From: Pseudomonadota bacterium
GTDB taxonomy: Bacteria > Pseudomonadota > Alphaproteobacteria > Micropepsales > Micropepsaceae
Reading direction: 5' to 3'
Assembly: GCA_029778105.1 (NCBI GenBank)
Contig: JAKOQZ010000088.1
Coordinates: 1-32,842, forward strand
Length of the DNA: 32,842 nucleotides
Made by a program: the position numbers and the translations under genes. Below are positions 9,497-16,779 of this stretch, piece after piece. How positions within the stretch are numbered: the first letter of the stretch is position 1; each line of letters begins with the position of its first letter. The notes below the pieces were generated by a model. It was not told the DNA's origin. It saw nothing but the letters and a program-made list of their open reading frames with translations, and did not search any database.

Positions 9497-10395
9497 CATG
9501 CGCCCCTGGGAAAGCCGCCCGCCCGGCTCAGCATCGCCGGCACTTCGGCGATCTTCAGCTTCTGCGCCAGCCAGGGCGCGATCGCCGTCAGTTTCTCAAG
9601 GTCGAACCCGGTTTCCACGCCGCTGCGCTCCAGCGCATAGACCAGGTCTTCCGTCCCGATATTGCCCGTCGCGCGCGGCGCGAACGGGCACCCGCCGATC
9701 CCGCCGGTGCTCGCGTCCAGCCGCGTCACGCCGCACTCGAAGGCCTTCAGCGCATTCGCGATGCCGGTATTGCGCGTATTGTGGAAATGCGCCCGCAGCG
9801 TCACGCCCGGCGCCGCCGCCGCCACCGCCCGGAACACCCGTTCCACCTGCGCCGGCACCGCCACCCCGATCGTATCGGCCAGGGCGATTTCCTTCGGCTG
9901 CGCCGCCGCCAGCCGCCGCGCCATCTCCGTCACATGCGCCACCGGCACCTCGCCCTCAAACGGGCACCCGAAGGCCGTCGCGATCGTCACCTGCGCCGGC
10001 ACCCCGGCGTCACGCGCCATCTCGATCGCCGACACCGCCATTTCGACGGACGCGTCACGCGTCTGCTTCTGGTTTTTGACACCGAAAACATCGCTCGCCA
10101 CCGCCACCAGACCGATCTCGTCGACACCGCTGGCGAGGGCCCGTTCGACACCGCGCAGATTGAGCACCAGACCCACCCGCGTCACCCCCGGACGGGCCGG
10201 AATCCCGGCGATCACGGCCTCCGCATCGGCCATCTGCGGCACGCGTGCCGGATTGACGAAACTGGCGATTTCCAGCCGTTTCGCGCCCGCCGCGATCAGC
10301 CGCTCGATGAAGTCGATCTTGTCCGCCGTGCTCAGCGTTTCCGCCTGATTCTGCAAACCGTCACGCGGCCCGACCTCGACGATCTCGACGCTCAC
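9496..10395 (-). CDS. HMG-CoA lyase-like protein (HMGL family)
   Basis: This 299-aa enzyme belongs to the HMGL TIM-barrel family and has the full length of bacterial hydroxymethylglutaryl-CoA lyases, which split HMG-CoA into acetyl-CoA and acetoacetate. Catalytic and metal-binding residues are present: VGPRDGLQN (Arg11, Asp12), the HFHNTRNTG region (His203, His205), and GGIGGCPFAPRATGN with active-site Cys236 and Asn245. The start overlaps the end of the CoA-transferase gene by four bases, so the two are coupled. This pairing suggests that a 3-hydroxy-3-methylglutarate-like or other branched hydroxy-diacid is first made into a CoA ester and then cleaved. The exact substrate is inferred and could differ. 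Confidence 0.92.
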   Translation of the reverse strand: MSVEIVEVGPRDGLQNQAETLSTADKIDFIERLIAAGAKRLEIASFVNPARVPQMADAEAVIAGIPARPGVTRVGLVLNLRGVERALASGVDEIGLVAVASDVFGVKNQKQTRDASVEMAVSAIEMARDAGVPAQVTIATAFGCPFEGEVPVAHVTEMARRLAAAQPKEIALADTIGVAVPAQVERVFRAVAAAAPGVTLRAHFHNTRNTGIANALKAFECGVTRLDASTGGIGGCPFAPRATGNIGTEDLVYALERSGVETGFDLEKLTAIAPWLAQKLKIAEVPAMLSRAGGFPRGA

Positions 10396-11600
10396 GGCCG
10401 CACCCCGATGACGCCGGCCCCGGCCAACCGCCCGATCTCGGCCTCATCCAGCCCCACGAAATCGCGCAAAACCGCCGCCGTATCCCGCCCCACCGCCGGC
10501 GGCGGCGTAAAGCTGTCCTCATAGGTCACCGACAACTTCACCGGATTCCCCGGCTGCTCCACCTGCCCCCCGCTATCCAGCGGCACCCGCACCCGCATCT
10601 GCCGCGCCAGTGCCTGCGGGTCCGCAAAGGCATGGCTCAGTTCATTCACAGGCGCCGCCGGCACCTTCGCCTTGGCCAAAACCTCCAACCAGTGCTCGCA
10701 GCTTTCCTTTTCGAAGGCCGCCTGCACGCGCTCCACGATGAACGCCTTGTTGGCGAACCGACCGCGCTGGTCGGCGAACAACGGATTGTTCAGCGCCTCA
10801 TCGCCCAGAAGCGCCACAAGATTGGCCCAACCGCTGTCGGCAATCACCGCGACGATCAGATGCCGCGTTGTCGTCCGGAACGTGTCGTAAGGCACGTGCA
10901 CAAAATGCCCGTTACCGCTGCGCCCCGGCGAGATGCCCGACATCAGATACATCGTGCCCATATAGTTGAGCAGCGAGAGCTGGGCGTCGAACATCGAGAT
11001 ATCGATATGCTGCCCGCGCCCTGTCGTATGCCGCGCCTCGACCGCCGCGAGGATGCCGATCGTCCCGAACATGCCGCCAGCCAGATCGCCGATGGGAATT
11101 CCGGCGCGCAGCGGCTCGCCGTCTGCGTGGCCGGTCAGCGACATGCCGCCGCCCATGCCCTGCGCCACCAGATCGAAGGCCGGCCGGTTCGGCAGCGGCC
11201 CCGTCTCGCCGAATCCAGAAATCGCGCAGGTGATGATGCGCGGATTGATCGCCGACAGCCGCGCATAGTCGATCTTCAGCCGCTCAGTGACGCCGGCGCC
11301 GAAATTGCTGACCACGATGTCGGCCTTTTCCACCAGCCGATAGAACAGCTTCAATCCGTCTTCGGACTTCAGGTCGATCGCGACGCTCTGCTTGTTTCTG
11401 TTGAGGGTGAGGAAATACGCCCCCATTCCGTCGCGCGAAAACTCCGGCGCGTTCTCCAGCAGACGGCGCGTGCCCTCGCCCTTGCCGGGAGGCTCGACCT
11501 TGATCGTTCTTGCGCCGAGATCCGCCAGCAACAACGTGCCATACGGCCCCGACAACATGTGCGTCAGATCCAGCACGACAAGACTTTCCAGCGCCTTCAC
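10392..11600 (-). CDS. CoA-transferase family III (CaiB/BaiF-type)
   Basis: This 402-aa protein is a class III CoA-transferase, which moves CoA between carboxylic acids via an aspartyl-CoA thioester. It shows the family opening ALESLVVLDLTHMLSGPYGT, the nucleotide/CoA-binding KVEPPGKGEGTR, the conserved NRNKQSVAIDLK, and GIPIGDLAGGMFGT with the likely catalytic Asp172. I chose the GTG at 11600, preceded by GGGAGCGGGA, because the product then begins exactly as family members do; an ATG at 11630 would add ten residues. It is the first gene of a two-gene unit with the lyase. Operator site C lies 60 bases upstream, inside the end of the lasso B2 gene. Acid substrate and CoA donor are unknown; succinyl-CoA is common in relatives. 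Confidence 0.93.
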   Translation of the reverse strand: MKALESLVVLDLTHMLSGPYGTLLLADLGARTIKVEPPGKGEGTRRLLENAPEFSRDGMGAYFLTLNRNKQSVAIDLKSEDGLKLFYRLVEKADIVVSNFGAGVTERLKIDYARLSAINPRIITCAISGFGETGPLPNRPAFDLVAQGMGGGMSLTGHADGEPLRAGIPIGDLAGGMFGTIGILAAVEARHTTGRGQHIDISMFDAQLSLLNYMGTMYLMSGISPGRSGNGHFVHVPYDTFRTTTRHLIVAVIADSGWANLVALLGDEALNNPLFADQRGRFANKAFIVERVQAAFEKESCEHWLEVLAKAKVPAAPVNELSHAFADPQALARQMRVRVPLDSGGQVEQPGNPVKLSVTYEDSFTPPPAVGRDTAAVLRDFVGLDEAEIGRLAGAGVIGVRP

Positions 11601-11659
11601 GCGTCCCGCTCCCGTTCTTTCGCAGATCATAGCGGAGAGCCGCCCGCCAACTCAACATT

Positions 11660-11674
11660 GTCAATTAAGTTGAT
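11660..11674. promoter_or_regulatory. Putative MarR operator, site C
   Basis: GTCAATTAAGTTGAT is upstream of the CoA-transferase gene. Its inner 13 bases are the reverse complement of site B at 6506-6520. The TAA stop of the lasso B2 gene (11665-11667, minus strand) lies within it. Confidence 0.62.
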
Positions 11675-12123
11675 GATATCGTTTCGGGTGCCTGCGCCGG
11701 AAATGTTGCCAGCAGGGCGAAGGACGACGCGAGTTCGGTACCCAGAACATCAAGCTCGCCGCAACGCACCCATACATGGGCCGACAACGGCTTGTCCTGC
11801 GTCGCCGGAGCGACGCCATAGAACATGGTCGAATCGACGCCGCGGCGCCGGAGCATAAGCTGCGCCGTAAGCCCTTGCTCGATGCACATGGCGCGCAACG
11901 GACTGCGTTTGGCCGCCGCCATGACCGCCCATCTGACCTGACGGATGATTTCGTCGCGGTCGGCCGTGCTTGCAACGGTGCGCCGCAGCTTCCTCGAAGC
12001 GAGGCGGCCGACATGGCGAAACGGAATGACGCGGATAGCCGGCGCAGCCATCACGACGAGCAGCATCGACTCGATCAGGAGCCTCGCTTCGCGCCATGAC
12101 AGGCTTCGCCAGGATCTCGCCAT
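11665..12123 (-). CDS. Lasso peptide biosynthesis B2 protein (leader peptidase)
   Basis: This 152-aa protein matches the transglutaminase-like B2 protein of lasso-peptide clusters, the cysteine protease that removes the leader from the precursor. The expected catalytic triad is visible: Cys80 in CIEQGLTAQLMLRRRGV, His116 in AHVWVR and Asp125 in LDVLG. The N-terminal part is basic and helical, as in relatives. It begins six bases after the methyltransferase stop and is the last gene of the minus-strand lasso operon. B1 (RRE) is encoded separately at 15163, so this is a split-B system, unlike the fused B protein of many proteobacterial clusters. Its stop codon lies inside the putative operator of the next gene. 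Confidence 0.9.
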   Translation of the reverse strand: MARSWRSLSWREARLLIESMLLVVMAAPAIRVIPFRHVGRLASRKLRRTVASTADRDEIIRQVRWAVMAAAKRSPLRAMCIEQGLTAQLMLRRRGVDSTMFYGVAPATQDKPLSAHVWVRCGELDVLGTELASSFALLATFPAQAPETISST

Positions 12124-12129
12124 GACGCG

Positions 12130-13173
12130 CTAACGCCTCTCCAGCCAGAACCAGGTGCTTTGACCGTCATGTCGACCGCCGGCCTCGATGGCTTGACCGG
12201 GCACGGTGTCGATCGGCGTCACCCCATGGAATTCCAGACCGAAGGCATGCGCCGTCTCGTCGAGCGTGTCGTAGACGATCCCATGGCCAAGATGGAACCG
12301 GACCCACTGGATAAGCCCGTCGACCTGACCGCCTGATGCAGTCAGCGATACGGCGCCCCGCTCCGGCGGGTAGGAGCCCGACTGAAAGTCGAAGTCGAAG
12401 ATGGTCCGGCTCTCGCTCCGCAGCGCCACGCTCGGCTGCTGTTTGGTATAGCCGCTGGGTGCGAAGCGATTGAACGCCGAGAGATCGAACCCGTCGACGA
12501 TCATCATCTGGCGGTTTTCCGGCTTCAGGTCGTGCGCCAGCGCGAGCATGATCTCCGCGCGCGACGGGATGAAAGGCGCGGCCGGCACAGCCAGACGGCG
12601 CTTCGCATCGTCGACGGCCTTGGTCGCACCCTGGGCGATGAGATTGTTGGCGAGATTATCCCAAATCACCACATCCGCCGGACCTTGCATGTCGACGCCG
12701 AGCTGCAGATCGGTCGAAAGCTTGGCGACCACCTTGACCCGGTCCGAAAGTCCGTTCGCCGCCACGGTGTCGCGCACGGCGTCTGCAATCGCCGGATTCT
12801 GCTCGCAGGCGATGACTTCATCCGCGCCGCAGCGCGCCGCAAGCATCGCGAACAGCCCTGTGCCGGCGCCGATATCGAGAACGCGGCCGCCTTTCACAAG
12901 CGCCGCCTTGAGCGCGCGTTCGTAGAGCGCGTGCCGGTTCACGTCCTGCACCATCGTGAAATACCAGGAACCGATCCCGTGGCCGATCACGCTCCTGGCG
13001 AGCGCGGCAAGTTCTGGATCGTGCGGCGAGGCCGCCAGCACCCGCTCGCAGACCTCGCGCGCCTCCCGCTCCCGCCCTTTGGCCAGCAGGAATGTGCGCG
13101 CGAAGTTCAGGAGCGCAACGGGATTGCCCTCCAGCCTCGACAGCAGCAGATCGGTCGTGTCGTCAGACGTCAT
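12130..13173 (-). CDS. PRMT-fold SAM-dependent methyltransferase in the lasso cluster
   Basis: This 347-aa protein is a class I SAM-dependent methyltransferase with the overall pattern of protein arginine methyltransferases. A TPR-like helical N-terminus (1-60) precedes SAM motif I VLDIGAGTGLFAML (98-111) and an acidic ligand at Glu124. The PRMT-like beta-barrel part begins near PFIPSRAEIML. The double-E loop of true PRMTs is not evident: the region reads IWDNLANN (170-177) where SExxG would be expected. It sits between cyclase and B2 genes with gaps of 12 and 6 bases, so it is an integral lasso-operon gene. The predicted peptide core has no Arg or Lys, so methylation of a carboxylate, amide or terminus is more likely than of Arg. 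The target is inferred. Confidence 0.8.
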   Translation of the reverse strand: MTSDDTTDLLLSRLEGNPVALLNFARTFLLAKGREREAREVCERVLAASPHDPELAALARSVIGHGIGSWYFTMVQDVNRHALYERALKAALVKGGRVLDIGAGTGLFAMLAARCGADEVIACEQNPAIADAVRDTVAANGLSDRVKVVAKLSTDLQLGVDMQGPADVVIWDNLANNLIAQGATKAVDDAKRRLAVPAAPFIPSRAEIMLALAHDLKPENRQMMIVDGFDLSAFNRFAPSGYTKQQPSVALRSESRTIFDFDFQSGSYPPERGAVSLTASGGQVDGLIQWVRFHLGHGIVYDTLDETAHAFGLEFHGVTPIDTVPGQAIEAGGRHDGQSTWFWLERR

Positions 13174-13185
13174 AAGGGCCCGGCT

Positions 13186-15111
13186 TCAATGGTTGCTGCC
13201 TGTGACTTTTCGAATGAACTGAGCCGCTGAAACGGCATCGAGAAATGCGTATCGGTATTCTGCCATGACCTCGTCCGACACGTCCTGCGCCGGCCAGTCT
13301 TCGATGAGCTTGCGCAGTCTCGGCACGTCGAACAGCTCATTGGTCAGGCTCATCGCCTCGATCCGGTCGACTTCGGCGCTCAGACGAGGCTTGATCTGGG
13401 TCAGGAGGTCGAGCCAGTCGGCGCCCTGATAGCCGCGGCGCGTTTCCGACAGCACAGCCGCCGGCACCCTGTCGGCCAGCACATGCCTGATGAGCGCCCG
13501 TGGTTCGCCATCAAAGCTGTAGTGTTCGCTGGGAATGCGCAGGGTGAACTCGACAAGCCGCCTGTCTGCGGTCGGGTCGCGGTAATCGATGCCCCAGCGC
13601 GAGAGCATCCCCTTCCTGTAAGCGCCATTGTCGCCGGAAAGCAGGCATAGCCGCGCATCCACGCCCCTCTTGGGCGTGTAATGAGTCTGCTCGGTATGGC
13701 GGCGGCCGAGGATATCGGTGACGCCGTTGTCCGCACGCAGCCATTGCCGGCGCAGCGCCGAATAGCGCGCGGCGTCGATGGGCAGCCGCCCGGCCGCGCG
13801 CCGCCCTTTCCGCCAGAGCTTGAGGGGCAGCCAGGGCGCCACCGAGTTCCAGACGGCGCCGCGCCACCGTGTCTTGCCGCGGCGGCGCTGCGCGTTCGCC
13901 GCCCTGAACCAGGCGATCACACGCCCCTGCGCCAGCAGCTCTGGCAGAACGGCCATGCCGTGGTAGCTGATCGTCGCATTGCCCGCATCGCCGGTGAGGA
14001 TCACGCCCAGGCCGCGCGCCTTGGCCTCCGCAGCGACCGCTTCTTCCGCGAGCAGCGGAAACGGATTGCGCAGCGGTTCGCCGAAGGCGATCGCATAGCG
14101 CTCGGAAGCGGCGATCGCATCGCCCGATGCGCTCACCAGCACATGATCCATATTGTCATGCATGGCGGCGGTCATCGCAGCCGCCGGTCCCTCGTCGCAG
14201 ATGACATCGGGAGAAAGCGCCGGATCGTATTTCCCACGGGGCACCACGGTCAGGGCGACCACGCGCCTGCCCGTCTTCGACAGCGCGATGGCCGCCGTGC
14301 TGGCGACGGCCGAACTGTCGAAGCCCGCGCTCAGATGGGCGCCGACTCCCCGCTCGGCGCCCCGCAGGGCCGCCTCCACTGCATTGCCGAGGCGCTCGCG
14401 CAATTCCACAACAAGGGAGGCGTGGCTTCGAGGCGGCAACGGCGTCAGGTCCGGCTGCCAATAGCGCACGGCCTGCGCGCGCCCGTCGCTCAGCCTCACG
14501 ATATGCCCGGGCGGAACGCGCCTGACATCGCTGTAGGGCGACGCGCCGGCGTCATCGGCAAGCGTCAACAGCCGCAGCAGATCATCCCTGTCGAGTGCTC
14601 GGGACGCTTCACCAAGGGCGACCAGACCCTCGGGCATCGAGGCGAACGCCGCGCGGTCCGGCGAGACGGAATAATATAGCGGACGCTCCCCGAGCGGATC
14701 GCGGGCCAGCAGAAGGTGCTGCTCGACCGCGTCCCATATCGCGATTGCGAACGGACCGTAGATGCGCGCGATCGCGTCTTCGCCCCAACGCTCGACAGCC
14801 GCCGCGACGACGGCGAGATCGCTCATGCGCGGAGCCGCTGCGCCCAGTCCGATGTCGGCGATGAAGCTGTCGCGTTCGGTCAGACGCACATCGCCGACGA
14901 TCAGGTACCGGCCACCGCCGCACCGATAGGGCTGCGCGTCGAACGCGTCCTCGGGAACGAGAGTGGTCAGGCGACAGCCCATCGATGCGCCGCCAAGGCT
15001 CGCCTGCCGCGGCTCCGCCAGTCCATAGGCCGTCAGGGCGACCAGCATGTCCGCGGTGTCTCGCGCGGTGCACGCGGCGTCCTGACGATAGCTGCCGCAG
15101 ATCGCCGTCAC
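13186..15111 (-). CDS. Lasso peptide cyclase C (asparagine synthetase-like)
   Basis: This 641-aa protein is an asparagine-synthetase-B homologue acting as lasso cyclase: it adenylates the side-chain carboxylate of an Asp/Glu in the core and joins it to the new N-terminus while folding the tail through the ring. The ATP-pyrophosphatase motif is SAGFDSS (Ser261 to Ser267). The N-terminal glutaminase-like domain lacks the Cys2 nucleophile (it begins M-T-A-I-C), as is usual for lasso cyclases that do not need glutamine. The start is GTG at 15111, preceded by a weak ribosome site. It lies 51 bases after B1 and 12 bases before the methyltransferase. The insert rich in Arg and Trp (about 400-440) is within normal variation. 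Confidence 0.93.
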   Translation of the reverse strand: MTAICGSYRQDAACTARDTADMLVALTAYGLAEPRQASLGGASMGCRLTTLVPEDAFDAQPYRCGGGRYLIVGDVRLTERDSFIADIGLGAAAPRMSDLAVVAAAVERWGEDAIARIYGPFAIAIWDAVEQHLLLARDPLGERPLYYSVSPDRAAFASMPEGLVALGEASRALDRDDLLRLLTLADDAGASPYSDVRRVPPGHIVRLSDGRAQAVRYWQPDLTPLPPRSHASLVVELRERLGNAVEAALRGAERGVGAHLSAGFDSSAVASTAAIALSKTGRRVVALTVVPRGKYDPALSPDVICDEGPAAAMTAAMHDNMDHVLVSASGDAIAASERYAIAFGEPLRNPFPLLAEEAVAAEAKARGLGVILTGDAGNATISYHGMAVLPELLAQGRVIAWFRAANAQRRRGKTRWRGAVWNSVAPWLPLKLWRKGRRAAGRLPIDAARYSALRRQWLRADNGVTDILGRRHTEQTHYTPKRGVDARLCLLSGDNGAYRKGMLSRWGIDYRDPTADRRLVEFTLRIPSEHYSFDGEPRALIRHVLADRVPAAVLSETRRGYQGADWLDLLTQIKPRLSAEVDRIEAMSLTNELFDVPRLRKLIEDWPAQDVSDEVMAEYRYAFLDAVSAAQFIRKVTGSNH

Positions 15112-15162
15112 GCCTGGCCGCCCTGCGCTGGCTCGCTCAAACGCGCTTCCCCTGCCCGTCCT

Positions 15163-15444
15163 CTAGCCGGCGACCAGAAGCAGGCCTTCTCTGCTCAGGT
15201 CTTCGAGCAATGCCTGTGTCTGGGCTTGGCACTCCGGCAGGCTGACCTCGTATTCGCTCACCAGCTGCGCGCAGATCTCACCGACGGTGAGAGGCGCGGC
15301 GAGCAAATCCCAGATTCGGGTGCCGACGGCGTTCAGGCCGTAGCAAACGCCCTTGTTCACATCGAGCGCGACGGTCTGCCCGTCGACCTGGGCGGAAATC
15401 GCCGCGCCAGAGCGCCCGACACGGGATGACAGGGTCAGGACCAT
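15163..15444 (-). CDS. Lasso peptide B1 protein (PqqD-like RRE)
   Basis: This 93-aa protein is a PqqD-family RiPP recognition element (RRE), the part that binds the precursor leader and presents it to the B2 protease and cyclase. Typical features are two short N-terminal strands, the signature VNKGVCYGLNAVGTRIWDLL (29-48) and the helical domain LTVGEICAQLVSEYEV. The length is usual for stand-alone lasso B1 proteins. It follows the precursor gene after an 82-base gap holding a terminator hairpin, and precedes the cyclase by 51 bases. The start ATG at 15444 has only a weak GGTAA ribosome site. Confidence 0.92.
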   Translation of the reverse strand: MVLTLSSRVGRSGAAISAQVDGQTVALDVNKGVCYGLNAVGTRIWDLLAAPLTVGEICAQLVSEYEVSLPECQAQTQALLEDLSREGLLLVAG

Positions 15445-15463
15445 GAATGACTGTTACCTTGCA

Positions 15464-15503
15464 CAACAAAGAAAAGGCGTCGCCGAACCATGTCAGCGAC
15501 GCC
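15464..15503 (-). terminator. Intercistronic terminator/attenuator between lasso A and B1
   Basis: On the minus strand, GGCGTCGC (15503-15496) and GCGACGCC (15483-15476) form a perfect 8-bp stem with a 12-base loop, followed by TTTTCTTTGTT. Located just after the precursor gene, it probably lets the precursor be made in excess over the B1-C-M-B2 genes through partial read-through. Confidence 0.8.
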
Positions 15504-15526
15504 AAACGATGCGACCGATCTGACGT

Positions 15527-15679
15527 TCAGGACGTCATCATGCCGTTATCGCCGGTTCCGCCGCCGATCATCTCGACGGCCATGCCGGGACCGGCTTCGG
15601 CCCGGACGGCGTCCATGCGCACAAGAACCGGACGCTCCCAAACGGCGCGCGGGGCGCGATCTTCAAGGACTTTTTCCAC
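15527..15679 (-). CDS. Lasso peptide precursor A (50 aa, GTG start)
   Basis: This gene encodes a 50-residue precursor. The start is GTG at 15679, preceded by TTGGAGGGATC; the frame stays open upstream to 15775 but without a ribosome site. The leader (1-28) carries the RRE-binding pattern WERPVLV, with Trp14, Pro17 and Leu19 in the Y/W-x2-P-x-L arrangement of lasso leaders. The predicted core (29-50, 22 residues) begins AGPG, contains AVEMIGGG and ends GMMTS. From Trp to AGPG is 15 residues, the same spacing I recall for the paeninodin precursor, whose core also starts AGPG. Ring closure would be Ala1 to Glu8 (8 residues); Gly2 to Glu8 (7) is an alternative. The C-terminal Ser is the expected phosphorylation site of the adjacent kinase. 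The leader -2 residue is Ala, not the usual Thr. Confidence 0.83.
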   Translation of the reverse strand: MEKVLEDRAPRAVWERPVLVRMDAVRAEAGPGMAVEMIGGGTGDNGMMTS

Positions 15680-15756
15680 GATCCCTCCAACAAAAACCCA
15701 AACCTCCGACATCAGAGGCCAGCCAATGGCAAGACCGTCATGTAGAGTTCCAGCGA

Positions 15757-15808
15757 GTCCGGAGTCTACGGACACTGCGTGATAAATTTACCTTAAAACT
15801 GAAAAAAG
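15757..15808 (-). promoter_or_regulatory. AT-rich putative promoter/leader region of lasso A
   Basis: The stretch 15781-15808 is strongly AT-rich in an otherwise GC-rich region and lies between the kinase stop and the precursor start. It could carry a separate promoter for precursor A, but no confident -35/-10 pair was found. A small inverted repeat, GTCCG/CGGAC (15757-15761 and 15769-15773), would lie in its 5' untranslated region. Confidence 0.35.
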
Positions 15809-15822
15809 TGTGCGCCGCAGCA

Positions 15823-16743
15823 TCACGGCTGTTCGGTCATGGCGTCCATGTGCCTCACCAGCGCGGCAGCAGAAGCCTCAAAGTGCTCAAATCCGGCGGG
15901 CCTTGAAAAGGCAAAGACTGGGACCTGCTGCGCCAATCGGGCGGCGGTCTCGAAGTAAACCCGCGACTCTCCGGCCATATCCGCAAATTGACGGCGATAG
16001 ATATTCTGCACGATGACCGCCACGGCTTGCGCACCTTCCAGCCGCTCGATGGCCGTTTCGCCGTTTTCCGCCAACCGCAACCAGTAGATCGCCCCGACGC
16101 AAAAGGAGCCCGAGGCAAGTTGACTTAGCGGTATCTCGAACTTGTCATCCATCCAGCTGACAGGCCTCAGCCCGTCCGATGTCTGCCCGAACGCGTGCAG
16201 CGCGTCGCGCCACAGCTTCATCCTGGGGATGCCCGCGTGAGCCTTCAAACCCTGCGTGGTTTGCTCGATGGCCAACAGATCGTCGGTGAGCAGCGGCAGA
16301 CCGGCCCGCGAGAAATAGGCGGCGAGGGTCGACTTGCCGGCCCCGGAATCGCCGCACACGGCGAAGGCGGCGTTGCCGCGGACAACGCAATTGGCGTGCA
16401 GTGGAAGCAGCCGGCGCTGGTAAAGAAGAACTGCGACGCAGGTGCCGAGCAGATAGGCTTCGGTCTGGTCCGCCGTCGCGCCCGGCCACGGCCGCACCTC
16501 CATCACCGATCCGGCGGCGATGCGGAAAACACCTGATTCCGGAATCTCCAGAACCGCCGCATCAGCGGAGATCTCGACGAACATTTCATCGATCGCGACG
16601 GGCCCGCGCGGTGAGGGCACATCGCCCAGGCAGATATCGACGTCCCAGCGCTCGCTCACCGGAAGACGCCGGGGCTCCAGCGCGTGAACAGGAAACGCAG
16701 ACCGAAAAACCAGCCCGAAGGCGGCATAGAAAAATTGCGTCAT
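15823..16743 (-). CDS. HPr kinase-like lasso peptide kinase
   Basis: This 306-aa protein belongs to the HPr-kinase-like family found in some lasso clusters, where characterised members (ThcoK, PadeK) phosphorylate the C-terminal Ser of the precursor peptide. It has LPLHANCV (114-121, a conserved His), P-loop GDSGAGKST (131-139) and LLTDD (151-155) for Mg2+. It is not a true HPr kinase, as it lacks the N-terminal domain and the conserved CA-loop context. It follows the ABC gene by 36 bases and precedes the precursor, whose last residue is Ser, in agreement with this role. CGGGTC/GACCCG (16744-16749 and 16759-16764) forms an inverted repeat directly before the start; its meaning is unknown. Confidence 0.88.
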   Translation of the reverse strand: MTQFFYAAFGLVFRSAFPVHALEPRRLPVSERWDVDICLGDVPSPRGPVAIDEMFVEISADAAVLEIPESGVFRIAAGSVMEVRPWPGATADQTEAYLLGTCVAVLLYQRRLLPLHANCVVRGNAAFAVCGDSGAGKSTLAAYFSRAGLPLLTDDLLAIEQTTQGLKAHAGIPRMKLWRDALHAFGQTSDGLRPVSWMDDKFEIPLSQLASGSFCVGAIYWLRLAENGETAIERLEGAQAVAVIVQNIYRRQFADMAGESRVYFETAARLAQQVPVFAFSRPAGFEHFEASAAALVRHMDAMTEQP

Positions 16744-16779
16744 CGGGTCAGTCCGCTCGACCCGAAAGGGCTTGGGCCA

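Noticed and set aside
15527-15775. 82-aa form of the lasso precursor from an upstream start
   Set aside because: The additional 32 residues lack a ribosome site, while the GTG at 15679 has GGAGGG directly upstream and gives a typical precursor length.
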